From the NCBI RefSeq assembly GCF_021390515.1, contig NZ_JAJUXI010000007.1, forward strand, positions 248,001-312,000: 64,000 nt of DNA, given 5' to 3'. The translations under genes and the position numbers were made by a program. Below the pieces are notes generated by a model that saw nothing but the letters and a program-made list of their open reading frames with translations, had not been told where the DNA came from and made no database searches. Numbering within the stretch: position 1 is the first letter of the stretch; each line of letters starts with the position of its first letter. The DNA is from Dyadobacter sp. CY326 (GTDB lineage Bacteria; Bacteroidota; Bacteroidia; Cytophagales; Spirosomataceae). Positions 49,259 through 58,193 of the stretch are shown here, piece after piece.

Positions 49259-51811
49259 CTAGAATCTAAACCCTAACCTCGTAAAAAAGAACGCGCCGTT
49301 GCTTCCCATTTGCACAGGGTCCCAGCCCCCACCCGATTCAGTCAATGCCGGCGACGACATGTCGGGATACACATTCAGGATGTTGCTTCCACCCACAGAG
49401 ATTGCGAAATGATTGTTCAGCCTGTAATTAACAGTCAAATCCGTCTGAACCTTTGCCTTGTAAACATCCAATTCATAATCCCAATTGGCAAGCTTCACCT
49501 CTCCGAAACGTACAAAACGAAGCATAAAGCTCAGCTTTTGAACCGCATAATCCAATGTCAGGTTGATCTTGGACGGCGGTGCGGACGCAAGCACAAAACG
49601 GCGTTCGCGTTCGTCGAAATAAGTGTCTTCCTTGCCAGCCAAACTCGGCACCGTGTTCACAGGGCCAAGGTCCATTTGATTGAAATTGGCAGCAAGCGTC
49701 GTGCTCAGCCGGCCTATCCCCAGCCCAGTCGAATGCGCGATAATGACGTCGATCCCTTTTGTCGTCGTGTAAGAAAGCGCATTGGTAAAAAACTGCGCCT
49801 TACCAACCCGAAGCGCCTTTAACAAGTCGCCAATGTCCTCGTCTTCATCGCTGAACTGGCCCGTAAGCACCACGCGATCTTTTACTTTCACATAATAACC
49901 GTCGACCGTGACAGACAAGCCGGGCGCTGGATTCATCGTGATGCCGATGCTCGCATTCTCCGACGTTTCTTGTTTTAGCTGCGGAATGCCCAGAGCCCTC
50001 GTCACGGCGCTGTTGTTATTGGCAAGCAAAACCTCAACTGCCTCGCCGTTGACAAAATTTGTGAATGTTGAGTTGAAATATTTTTGAGCCAATGAAGGCG
50101 CCCGGAATCCCGTGCTCACCGATCCGCGCAATGCAACGGCATTCGTAATTTTATAGCGCAAGCCAACTTTTCCATTCAATGTGCTTCCGAAATCACTGTA
50201 ATTTTCAAATCGGACCGCAGCGTCGATCAGGAGTTTTTTGGTCAAATCTGCTTCAATGTCCAAATATGCGCCAGCATTGGAACGCCCGCGGTTGGTCACA
50301 TCGGCCGGACTGTAACCCGGAAAACCCTGAGATCCGCCAGCCAAAGTCGGGTCATAATTGTAATATGAAGCACGCTCACCAGCGAAAATCTTGTAACGTT
50401 CCGTACGATATTCACCACCAAATGCAACATTAAGCCCTTGCAAAATGCCTTTGTAATAACGCGTAACATTCAGGTTCGTCACATTTTGCGCCAGCTGAAA
50501 ACCACCCGCATCGAATTCTGTCTGCGATTGCTCGCCTAATGAAGCATTGATTGAATTTCTGACATCAAACTGGAATTTATTAAACCCATAAGTGTTGCTC
50601 AAATCAATGTCCCAGGACTTCCAAACGCCACGCACGCCTCCCGTAACAGCCCGGTCGTCAATGGTGCTTGCGATAATCGGGTCAAAACCATTGGGATAAA
50701 TGGCAGGCACATTGCGGTCATCTTCCGGGAAACGCGTCCAGGCATATGCATCCCCTTTTCGCTTGTTAACGCCGCCAAAACTATAAACTTGAAAATTCTG
50801 GCCCACCGGAATTTTCGCATTGTAATAAAGCGCAGCATTGTTGATTTTGGGATCGCCATATTGGCGTCTGGCCAGCTCGCTTTCATCTGAAACAGTGTTC
50901 GCCCGGTTGGTGTGATCGCGGAAATTGTAATCTGCTGTCACATTCAGAAAACCTTTTTGAGCCAATTTTACGCCATAATTAACATTCACATTGTAATTCA
51001 GCCCATCAAAACTTTTGTCATCAAAACGATATTTTGCCTTAAACATGCCAGCATTCACATTGGCGGTTAGCTGGTTTACTGTTTCTTTCAAAACAATGTT
51101 GATAACGCCCGCAATCGCGTCAGAACCATATTGGGCTGCGGCGCCATCGCGCAAAATTTCAATGCGCTCGATCGCGGCGGCTGGAATTGCATTTAAGTCA
51201 GTTCCTGTGTTCCCGCGTCCTCTTGATCCAAACAAATTGACCAGCGCCGACTGATGCCTTCTTTTTCCATTGATCAGAACCAATGTTTGATCGGGTCCAA
51301 GGCCGCGCAATGATGCCGGGTCCACGTGGTCGGCGCCATCGGAGCCCGTTTGCCTGTTTGAATTAAATGATGGAGCTGCAAACTGCAAAAGCTGATTTAC
51401 GTCCAGCTGGCCCTGTTTGGTGGTCACTTCACGAATGTCGATAATGTCCACCGGTGCCGGCGTGTCCGTGGACGACCGGTTTGCATTGCGTGAACCCACA
51501 ACTGTAACTTGATTCAAGATCGTTGCGTCCTGCATTACAAAATCCTGAGAAACCAAGCCGCTTATTTCTCGCTCCATGGTCGTGTAACCGACATAAGTCA
51601 CCACCAATGTGGCGTTTGAACGGCCAACCGCAAGCGTGTATGCGCCGCGCCCGTCTGTTATTGTGCCATTATTGGCTCCCTTTTCAACGACAGAGGCCCC
51701 AATCAGCGGATCGCCGTTTTCATCCGAAATCTTTCCCGTCACCTTAAAGCCCTGGGCAAACGAGCAGTACGCAGAAAAAATCAATAGCCAGGTAAAAATT
51801 GTTTTAGTCAT
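49259..51811 (-). CDS. TonB-dependent outer-membrane receptor
   Basis: An 850-residue receptor with signal peptide (MTKTIFTWLLIFSAYCSFAQ), an N-terminal carboxypeptidase-regulatory-like domain (about 25-100, GDPLIGASVVEKG), a plug (about 115-240, IEILRDGAAAQYGSDAIAGV) and a barrel ending in F (FTRLGFRF). It imports an unknown large ligand, energised by TonB. No SusD-like partner follows, so it is not a SusC pair. I start at 51811 (MTKTIF); an upstream frame adds 15 non-hydrophobic residues. Confidence 0.88.
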   Translation of the reverse strand: MTKTIFTWLLIFSAYCSFAQGFKVTGKISDENGDPLIGASVVEKGANNGTITDGRGAYTLAVGRSNATLVVTYVGYTTMEREISGLVSQDFVMQDATILNQVTVVGSRNANRSSTDTPAPVDIIDIREVTTKQGQLDVNQLLQFAAPSFNSNRQTGSDGADHVDPASLRGLGPDQTLVLINGKRRHQSALVNLFGSRGRGNTGTDLNAIPAAAIERIEILRDGAAAQYGSDAIAGVINIVLKETVNQLTANVNAGMFKAKYRFDDKSFDGLNYNVNVNYGVKLAQKGFLNVTADYNFRDHTNRANTVSDESELARRQYGDPKINNAALYYNAKIPVGQNFQVYSFGGVNKRKGDAYAWTRFPEDDRNVPAIYPNGFDPIIASTIDDRAVTGGVRGVWKSWDIDLSNTYGFNKFQFDVRNSINASLGEQSQTEFDAGGFQLAQNVTNLNVTRYYKGILQGLNVAFGGEYRTERYKIFAGERASYYNYDPTLAGGSQGFPGYSPADVTNRGRSNAGAYLDIEADLTKKLLIDAAVRFENYSDFGSTLNGKVGLRYKITNAVALRGSVSTGFRAPSLAQKYFNSTFTNFVNGEAVEVLLANNNSAVTRALGIPQLKQETSENASIGITMNPAPGLSVTVDGYYVKVKDRVVLTGQFSDEDEDIGDLLKALRVGKAQFFTNALSYTTTKGIDVIIAHSTGLGIGRLSTTLAANFNQMDLGPVNTVPSLAGKEDTYFDERERRFVLASAPPSKINLTLDYAVQKLSFMLRFVRFGEVKLANWDYELDVYKAKVQTDLTVNYRLNNHFAISVGGSNILNVYPDMSSPALTESGGGWDPVQMGSNGAFFFTRLGFRF

Positions 51812-52084
51812 GAAGATGATTATGTTTGGAACGTACGCGTAAATAACAGGCGGCAATATAAAATTTTTTGAAATAAAACTTTTTCAAAATTTTGTAACCA
51901 CAAACTCACAGTCAGCGATATTAAATTTGTATTTTCAAATAAATGATATCAATTTTCCGGAATGGAGAATCACAACCAGCTGATATATAACATTTCCGTG
52001 CAAAACGTTTTTTACTTTGCTGCCCGTCAAAAGATCTGAATAGTTATATTTACAATTAAAATTTTCCGCTTATAATCGTTTATT

Positions 52085-52384
52085 ATGGATTCTAATCTCA
52101 TCAAATCCGCCCTTGGCCGTCTGCGCATTGTCGCATTTCTTGAAGGTATATCTTTCCTTGTTTTGCTCGGCATTGCCATGCCTTTAAAATACATGGCGGG
52201 CGTTCCACAGGCCGTACGTGTTGTGGGCATGGCACACGGCGTTCTCTTTGTGCTTTTTGTAATGTTACTGATCCAGGTCGCTATTGAAAGAGGCTGGTCA
52301 TTCAAAAAATCCTTTTTATCATTCCTATCCTCATTGGTCCCTTTCGGCACATTTTATGCTGACGCCAAATGGTTTAGAAACTGA
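52085..52384 (+). CDS. DUF3817 small membrane protein
   Basis: A 99-residue membrane protein with three helices. RLRIVAFLEGISFLVLLGIAMP and VGMAHGVLFVLFVMLL are the family core (DUF3817, PF12823) and the ending FGTFYADAKW is typical. Function unknown. It is isolated between the TonB receptor (divergent) and the DUF5916 gene (45 bases away). Confidence 0.8.
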   Translation: MDSNLIKSALGRLRIVAFLEGISFLVLLGIAMPLKYMAGVPQAVRVVGMAHGVLFVLFVMLLIQVAIERGWSFKKSFLSFLSSLVPFGTFYADAKWFRN

Positions 52385-52429
52385 ATTCCCTGAACCTTAA
52401 TATTTTACACATTCCTACACCCCGATCAA

Positions 52430-54607
52430 GTGCAACGTAATTTTATCCTAACCTTAATTTTTTTCTGTTTAATCACCATCCAAAGCATTGCTCAGAAACC
52501 CAATGAAAAATATCAATACAATATCCATTCCGCGACTTCATCGCTGAACATTGACGGCGTCGCCGATGACCTGGCCTGGGAATCTGCGGAAACTGCGAAC
52601 AACTTTTTCATGATCACGCCCATGGACACGAGCTTCTCCCGGGCGCAGACTGATGTGAAGATGTGTTATGACAAAGACAACATTTACATCCTGGTTATCA
52701 ACTACAAAACGGTCAAAGGCTCCATCATTGTAGAGTCGCTGAAAAGGGATTTCGCATTCGGAAAGAATGATAATTTTCTGCTTTTCATGGACACTTTTGA
52801 TGACAAAACCAATGGTTTTTCATTTGGCGCAAATGCAGCCGGAGCTCCCTGGGATGGCCAGCAGGGCGACGGCGGAACGGTTGATTTGAGTTGGGATAAC
52901 AAATGGGTGAGCGCTGTCAAAAACGATGACGACAAGTGGGTTTGGGAGGCTGCAATTCCTTTCAAAAGCATTCGTTACAAGCCGGGAATTACGAAATGGG
53001 GGATCAATTTCAGCCGCCAGGATCTGACCATTTCCGAAAAATCAGCCTGGGCTCCCGTCCCGCGACAATTCCCCTCTGCATCCCTTGCTTACACCGGCGT
53101 CCTAGCCTGGGATGTGCCGCCGCCCAATCCGGGTCCGAACATTTCCGTTATTCCCTATTTCGCCAATCGGTTGACAAAAGATTATCAGAAAGACACGCCC
53201 AGCAAATACAAGCCTGCCGTCGGCGGTGACGTTAAAATCGGACTGACGCCCGCGCTTAACCTTGATTTGACCGTCAACCCCGACTTTTCGCAGGTGGACG
53301 TGGACGTGCAGCAAACCAACTTGGACCGTTTCGAACTGTTTTTTCCGGAGCGTCGTCAGTTCTTCCTCGAAAACGCTGACCTTTTCGCCAACTTCGGGTA
53401 CGCTACCATTCGGCCGTTTTTCTCCCGGCGCATTGGATTAGGTGTGCCCATTCAGTTTGGCGCGCGTATGAGCGGGAAGCTGAATAAGAACTGGCGGATC
53501 GGCGTGCTGGATGTGCAGACCGGCTCGTCTGACAGTTTGACGCCCAGAAACAATTATGCGGTTTTTGCATTGCAAAGGCAATTACTGGCGCGATCCAATG
53601 TGCGTTTCATCTTTGTAAATAAGGATGCGACCAACTATTCACTGGAAAACCACGGCGCTACAAACCGCTATAACCGCAACATTGGTGCTGAATTTAACCT
53701 CGCGAGTGCGAAAAATCTCTGGACGGGAAAAGTTATGATGCTCAAATCATTCACACCCGGAAAAACCACGGACGATTTTACGCATGCAGCCGATTTGAAG
53801 TTTAATAAGGCCAATTTCTTCTGGCAATGGCAGCATGAGTATGTCGGCAAAAACTTCAATGCGGAAGTGGGTTATGTGCCCAATGCGGTTCGGATGGGTT
53901 ACTATAAAATCAGCCCCAATGTTGGCTATTTGTTCTTTGTAAAAAATCCGAAAATCATCAGCCACGGACCGAAACTGATCAGCAATGTGTTTTGGGACAA
54001 AAGATTTAATCTGAGCGACCGGGAATTCATCCTTTCCTATAACCTCAATTTCATCAATCGGGCAACGGTTGCCGTTTGGGGATCAAGCAATTACATCCGT
54101 TTACTCCGGCCATTTGACCCGACAAACTTGGGCATAGGCACATTGATAACCGGCAGTGAGCATAATTGGAAAGCAGCCGGTTTCGACATTGTTTCCGGAC
54201 CGCAAAACCGCCTTACTTATACAGCCTCCGGGATTTTTGGAGGTTACTACCAGAATGGACACCGCAATAATTTACGTGCTGAACTGGGTTACCGTGTGCA
54301 GCCTTACGTGGCCATCACCATGGCCGGGAATTACAACGACATTCGCCTGCCCGAACCATGGAAACGCACGCAATTGTGGCTCGTAGGCCCGCGTGTGGAT
54401 GTCACATTCACCAATAAGTTGTTTTTTACGACATTCATGCAGTATAACAATCAGGCGGATAATATCAACCTGAACGCGCGTCTGCAATGGCGTTATAAGC
54501 CTGCGTCGGACTTATTCATTGTTTACACGGACAATTATTTGCCTGAAAACTTTCTCGTTAAGAACCGTGCGCTTGTCTTGAAATTCACTTATTGGTGGAA
54601 TTTGTAA
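52430..54607 (+). CDS. DUF5916/CBM9-like outer-membrane barrel protein
   Basis: A 725-residue exported protein with GTG start and signal peptide (MQRNFILTLIFFCLITIQSIAQ). Residues 28-230 match a CBM9-like sandwich (LNIDGVADDLAWESAETANN, VWEAAIPFKSIRY), and from about 260 on a large beta-barrel (PDFSQVDVDVQQTNLDRFEL, FFPERRQFFLEN) characteristic of DUF5916 (PF19313). It is probably an outer-membrane protein that binds or moves a glycan; the ligand is unknown. It ends 1 base before the convergent LRR gene's stop. Confidence 0.8.
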   Translation: MQRNFILTLIFFCLITIQSIAQKPNEKYQYNIHSATSSLNIDGVADDLAWESAETANNFFMITPMDTSFSRAQTDVKMCYDKDNIYILVINYKTVKGSIIVESLKRDFAFGKNDNFLLFMDTFDDKTNGFSFGANAAGAPWDGQQGDGGTVDLSWDNKWVSAVKNDDDKWVWEAAIPFKSIRYKPGITKWGINFSRQDLTISEKSAWAPVPRQFPSASLAYTGVLAWDVPPPNPGPNISVIPYFANRLTKDYQKDTPSKYKPAVGGDVKIGLTPALNLDLTVNPDFSQVDVDVQQTNLDRFELFFPERRQFFLENADLFANFGYATIRPFFSRRIGLGVPIQFGARMSGKLNKNWRIGVLDVQTGSSDSLTPRNNYAVFALQRQLLARSNVRFIFVNKDATNYSLENHGATNRYNRNIGAEFNLASAKNLWTGKVMMLKSFTPGKTTDDFTHAADLKFNKANFFWQWQHEYVGKNFNAEVGYVPNAVRMGYYKISPNVGYLFFVKNPKIISHGPKLISNVFWDKRFNLSDREFILSYNLNFINRATVAVWGSSNYIRLLRPFDPTNLGIGTLITGSEHNWKAAGFDIVSGPQNRLTYTASGIFGGYYQNGHRNNLRAELGYRVQPYVAITMAGNYNDIRLPEPWKRTQLWLVGPRVDVTFTNKLFFTTFMQYNNQADNINLNARLQWRYKPASDLFIVYTDNYLPENFLVKNRALVLKFTYWWNL

Positions 54608-54608
54608 A

Positions 54609-55985
54609 TCAATAAAACACCTCAATGTTCTTGCTTTTGAGCTGTCCCAATTGTCTGCTATACTTTTTTTCAGCGTCTTCATTGACAAATGGGTTGCCAC
54701 GGAGATAAAGCTTTTCCAGCTGCTTTATCTCCAAAAGCTGCTCCGGGAAATCGGGGAAATTGTTTGAAGAAAGATCCAGCTCTTCCAACCGGACAAATGC
54801 GGTCAGCTCTTTTGGGAAATTTGTAAACCAGTTATAACCCAGATCCAGGATTTTCAGATTCTGCATTTTTGTAATCCGCGCAGGCAGCTTGCTCAAATGG
54901 TTGTGATGCGCATAAAGCGTGTGGATTTTCTTCATCCGGTCAATTCGCTCGGGAAGCGCGGAAATTTGATTGTGTGACACTGCCAGATGCGTCAGTTTTT
55001 TAAGCTTGGTGATGGACGAAGGAAGCGTTTCAAGGTTATTGTAATACAAATCCAGCACTTGCAGATTCTTCATTTTTTTGATCCCCTTCGGCAAAACGGC
55101 AATCCCCGACTTGTAGAGATTCAGATCCTGAATTTGCTTCAACTTGCGAAAACTGCGGCTTGAAAGCTCAGGCAAAGCATTCCCTCCAAGCCAAAGGATC
55201 GAGAGCTTTTTTGAATTTCGGACCGTCTGCGGAATGTCGGCGAACTGGTTGTCTTTCAGGTTAAGCAATGTCAATGTCTTGTTTGGCGAAATATCCAAAC
55301 TCTCGTTAGTCAGCTTGTTGCCTTGCAGATGAAGCTGCGTTAACCTGGGCAGCCGCTGCATGTCAATGTTAACCGCCGTAAGCCGATTAGAGCCCAGATA
55401 CAGTTCTTCCAGATTTGGAAATCTGTAAATAACATTCGGCACAGTCGCAAGATCTAACTGATTTAAAAAGAGACGCTTGACTTTCAATGTGTCCTGGAAA
55501 ACCAATGCTGTTTTCAGATCCACAACTGCACTGTCGCCGCTGCGAACCGCGCGTGGCATTTCTACTTTTCCAATATTTTGAATGCCCATCACCGAAAACT
55601 TACGGCCGGGCGATTGCGCCACTTTAAAGCCTTCCAAGCCAGCCTGAAAAGCATTTCTCGTATGATTTTCCAGTGAATCCTTGTCGTATCTCGCGCTGGC
55701 TTGAATGTCAAAAAGGAGATAATCAAGGCTGCCCGAGGCATTGAAGAAAAACTGGCCAAACACTGTAATTCCGGGTTCGGGGTTTTCAGGATATGTGGCG
55801 ACCACCAAAGCCCTGAACTTCTTCATCACTTCACGAGTCGCGAGCTCGTCATCCCTAGCATAATCATTGGCCAATGTGGCGGCGTCAACACCTTCTTTTT
55901 CGGCGCTTTTTGAAGACAAGATCCGGGTTTGTGCACAAAGATTTTGGACGCACAAACAAACTAATGTAGCTAGGAATACTTTCAT
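54609..55985 (-). CDS. exported leucine-rich-repeat protein
   Basis: A 458-residue secreted protein with signal peptide (MKVFLATLVCLCVQNLCAQ). An N-terminal region (about 45-165) resembles a TonB-C-like or NTF2-like beta-alpha fold, with GITVFGQFFFNASGSLDYLLF. Residues 170-455 hold about eleven typical LRRs of 23 residues, for example NLQVLDLYYNNLETLPSSI and KLTHLAVSHNQISALPERI. LRR proteins mediate protein binding, perhaps at the cell surface. It is convergent with the DUF5916 gene with a single base between stops. Confidence 0.82.
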   Translation of the reverse strand: MKVFLATLVCLCVQNLCAQTRILSSKSAEKEGVDAATLANDYARDDELATREVMKKFRALVVATYPENPEPGITVFGQFFFNASGSLDYLLFDIQASARYDKDSLENHTRNAFQAGLEGFKVAQSPGRKFSVMGIQNIGKVEMPRAVRSGDSAVVDLKTALVFQDTLKVKRLFLNQLDLATVPNVIYRFPNLEELYLGSNRLTAVNIDMQRLPRLTQLHLQGNKLTNESLDISPNKTLTLLNLKDNQFADIPQTVRNSKKLSILWLGGNALPELSSRSFRKLKQIQDLNLYKSGIAVLPKGIKKMKNLQVLDLYYNNLETLPSSITKLKKLTHLAVSHNQISALPERIDRMKKIHTLYAHHNHLSKLPARITKMQNLKILDLGYNWFTNFPKELTAFVRLEELDLSSNNFPDFPEQLLEIKQLEKLYLRGNPFVNEDAEKKYSRQLGQLKSKNIEVFY

Positions 55986-56103
55986 GACACAAAGGTTTTT
56001 TATGGAAGCACTAACATAACTAAAAGTTTAGTCATATTATTATAGTTACTTACATATTTTCTCTTTGCGACCTTTTCAAATTAAATAAACAGCTATTAAT
56101 GAG

Positions 56104-57078
56104 CTACTTACTTCTATCAATGGTGTATTGAACAAGCTGTTCGAGCGAACGCCTGTGTGGAGAATCCGCAAATTCATATAATAAAGCACGCGCCTCTTCA
56201 ACGTAACGCTGCATCACTTGCTGCGCATAACCCAGCCCACCCGACTCCTTAACGAATGCTATCACCTCGCTTACTTTCTTGGGTTTGTGACTTTCGTTAC
56301 GGATGATATTGATGATCCTTCTTTTTTCAAGCCAGCTTGCTTTATTGAGGGCATAAATGAGCGGCAGGGTCATTTTTTTCTCTTTAATGTCAATGCCCAG
56401 CGGTTTCCCGATTTCATCTTCGCCATAATCAAAAAGGTCGTCTTTGATCTGAAAAGCCATGCCTACTTTTTCACCAAAAGCATGCATGCGCTTCACAATG
56501 TCCGCAGTTGCGCCCACTGAACTAGCGCCTACGGCACAGCAGGAAGCAATCAGCGAGGCCGTTTTTTGCTTGATAATCTGATAGTAAACCTCTTCGTTAA
56601 TGTCCAGTCTTCGCGCTTTCTCAATTTGCAGCAGTTCCCCTTCACTCAATTCCCGAACGGCGGTGGAAACAATTTTCAGGATTTCAAATTCACCATGATC
56701 CACAGACAAAAGCAATCCGCGTGAAAGCAGATAATCACCCACCAAAACTGCGATTTTATTTTTCCATAATGCATTGACGGAGAAGAAACCGCGGCGATAA
56801 TTGGAGTCATCCACCACATCATCGTGCACAAGTGTAGCAGTGTGCAAAAGCTCGATTAGTGCGCCGCCTCTGTGTGTGGACTCGGAGATTTGCCCGCAAA
56901 CGCCAGCCGAAAGAAACACAAACATGGGCCGGAGCTGCTTTCCCTTGCGGCGAACAATGTAATTCATGATCTGGTCCAGCAGCATTACATCACTTTTCAT
57001 AAACTGACGAAATTTGTGCTCAAAAGCCTTCATTTCATCTGCAATCGGGACCTGAATTTCCTTTACTGAAAGGGTCAT
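56104..57078 (-). CDS. polyprenyl (octaprenyl-type) diphosphate synthase
   Basis: A 324-residue all-alpha prenyltransferase that extends farnesyl-type diphosphates with isopentenyl diphosphate, giving the side chain of menaquinone. The first Asp-rich motif DDVVDD (86-91) and second DDLFD (213-217) are both intact; GKQLRPM (46-52) is the diphosphate-binding K-R. Family: IspB/HepT type. Chain length cannot be read off directly. Quinone synthesis fits with the cytochrome c genes in this window. Confidence 0.9.
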   Translation of the reverse strand: MTLSVKEIQVPIADEMKAFEHKFRQFMKSDVMLLDQIMNYIVRRKGKQLRPMFVFLSAGVCGQISESTHRGGALIELLHTATLVHDDVVDDSNYRRGFFSVNALWKNKIAVLVGDYLLSRGLLLSVDHGEFEILKIVSTAVRELSEGELLQIEKARRLDINEEVYYQIIKQKTASLIASCCAVGASSVGATADIVKRMHAFGEKVGMAFQIKDDLFDYGEDEIGKPLGIDIKEKKMTLPLIYALNKASWLEKRRIINIIRNESHKPKKVSEVIAFVKESGGLGYAQQVMQRYVEEARALLYEFADSPHRRSLEQLVQYTIDRSK

Positions 57079-57253
57079 ATTAATGGACGAGGGCCGTTAC
57101 GATCCCTCCTGATATAAAAGGCGAAGAACAAAAGCAGCCTCAATTTTAAGCTTTTCATGCTTCTGAACTCTAATCTTCAAATTTGGAATAAAATCTTCTG
57201 TTTATATCAATTTAATTTTGAAAATGTTTAGAATTGAAAAAATTAGAATTTAC

Positions 57254-58162
57254 ATGAAAGCACTAGTTCTGGGCGGGGGATCAATGAAAGGGGCCTTTCA
57301 GGTCGGCGTTATACAGGCTGTACTGGAAAATGGCTTTGAGCCCGAGATGGTTTACGGCATCTCCGTCGGTGCATTGAATGCAACGTTTCTTGCCAATGAA
57401 ACCGGGAAACAATTGCTGGAAAAGAAGGAAGTCAAATGGCCCCTCGCAGGAAGAAAGCTGCTCGAATTCTGGATCAAGAACATTACACAACCGCAGGATA
57501 TTTCCATGCTTCGTTCGAGGGTGAGTCTTGGAATGGCAACATTAATGAGCCGTTTCGAAGGCATCGTAGATCCCCTGCCGTTGCATACATTAATCCGCAA
57601 GCATGTCAATGATGCTTTTATTGCCAATAGTCCAGTCAAAATTAAAGTGGGCGCGGTGAATATTGGCAGTGGGGAAATGAAATATGCTTCGCCGGAAAAC
57701 CGGCATTTTCTAAGTTATGTGTGTGCAAGCTCATCCATTCCCATGCTGATGCCGGCTGTTGAAATTGAGCAGCAACTTTATCTGGACGGCGGCTTACGTG
57801 AGGTCGCGCCCATTCGCCAGGCGATTGAAGACGGCGCGACTGAAATCGTGCTCATAGCCTGCCATTCACCGCTTCTATATCAACCCGAAGACATGAATTC
57901 GCGCAACCTCATCACGCTCATCGAGCGCGTCCGGGATATCACGGTGAATCAAATTGTTAACAGCAACGTCGCCTGGGCCGAATCCTACGTGGACCGTTCC
58001 AATCTACGAGACAAGCCAATGAGACTGACCGTCATCCGTCCCGCAGTGCCACTTTTTCTGGATTTGCAGCATTTCACATCAGACGACATTTCGAGGCTTA
58101 TCGTGGAAGGTTATCGGGCGGGGATTGAGTCGATTGTGAATAAAAAAAGCCCGGCCATATGA
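57254..58162 (+). CDS. patatin-like phospholipase
   Basis: A 302-residue alpha/beta acyl hydrolase of the patatin family. The oxyanion loop is GGGSMKG (7-13), the nucleophile S37 in YGISVGA, and the Asp of the Ser-Asp dyad is D178 in LDGGLRE. It probably hydrolyses phospholipids or acyl esters in the cytoplasm; the substrate is unknown. An in-frame start at 57218 is less likely because TAATTTTG (57213-57220), a -7-like box, lies there. Its stop is inside a terminator stem. Confidence 0.85.
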   Translation: MKALVLGGGSMKGAFQVGVIQAVLENGFEPEMVYGISVGALNATFLANETGKQLLEKKEVKWPLAGRKLLEFWIKNITQPQDISMLRSRVSLGMATLMSRFEGIVDPLPLHTLIRKHVNDAFIANSPVKIKVGAVNIGSGEMKYASPENRHFLSYVCASSSIPMLMPAVEIEQQLYLDGGLREVAPIRQAIEDGATEIVLIACHSPLLYQPEDMNSRNLITLIERVRDITVNQIVNSNVAWAESYVDRSNLRDKPMRLTVIRPAVPLFLDLQHFTSDDISRLIVEGYRAGIESIVNKKSPAI

Positions 58163-58170
58163 CCGGGCTT
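58147..58170. terminator. terminator overlapping the patatin stop codon
   Basis: AAGCCCGG (58147-58154) and CCGGGCTT (58163-58170) form an 8-bp stem with an 8-base loop. An A-run precedes it and the plus strand continues with TTTG. The stop codon TGA (58160-58162) lies in the loop, and the structure is shared with the convergent TonB gene. Confidence 0.7.
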
Positions 58171-58193
58171 TGTGCTAACCAGCGATTGTTTGC

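Noticed and set aside
57218-57253. Twelve-codon N-terminal extension of the patatin-like gene
   Set aside because: A -7-like TAATTTTG covers its start and the family begins at MKALVLGGGS, so the ATG at 57254 is preferred.
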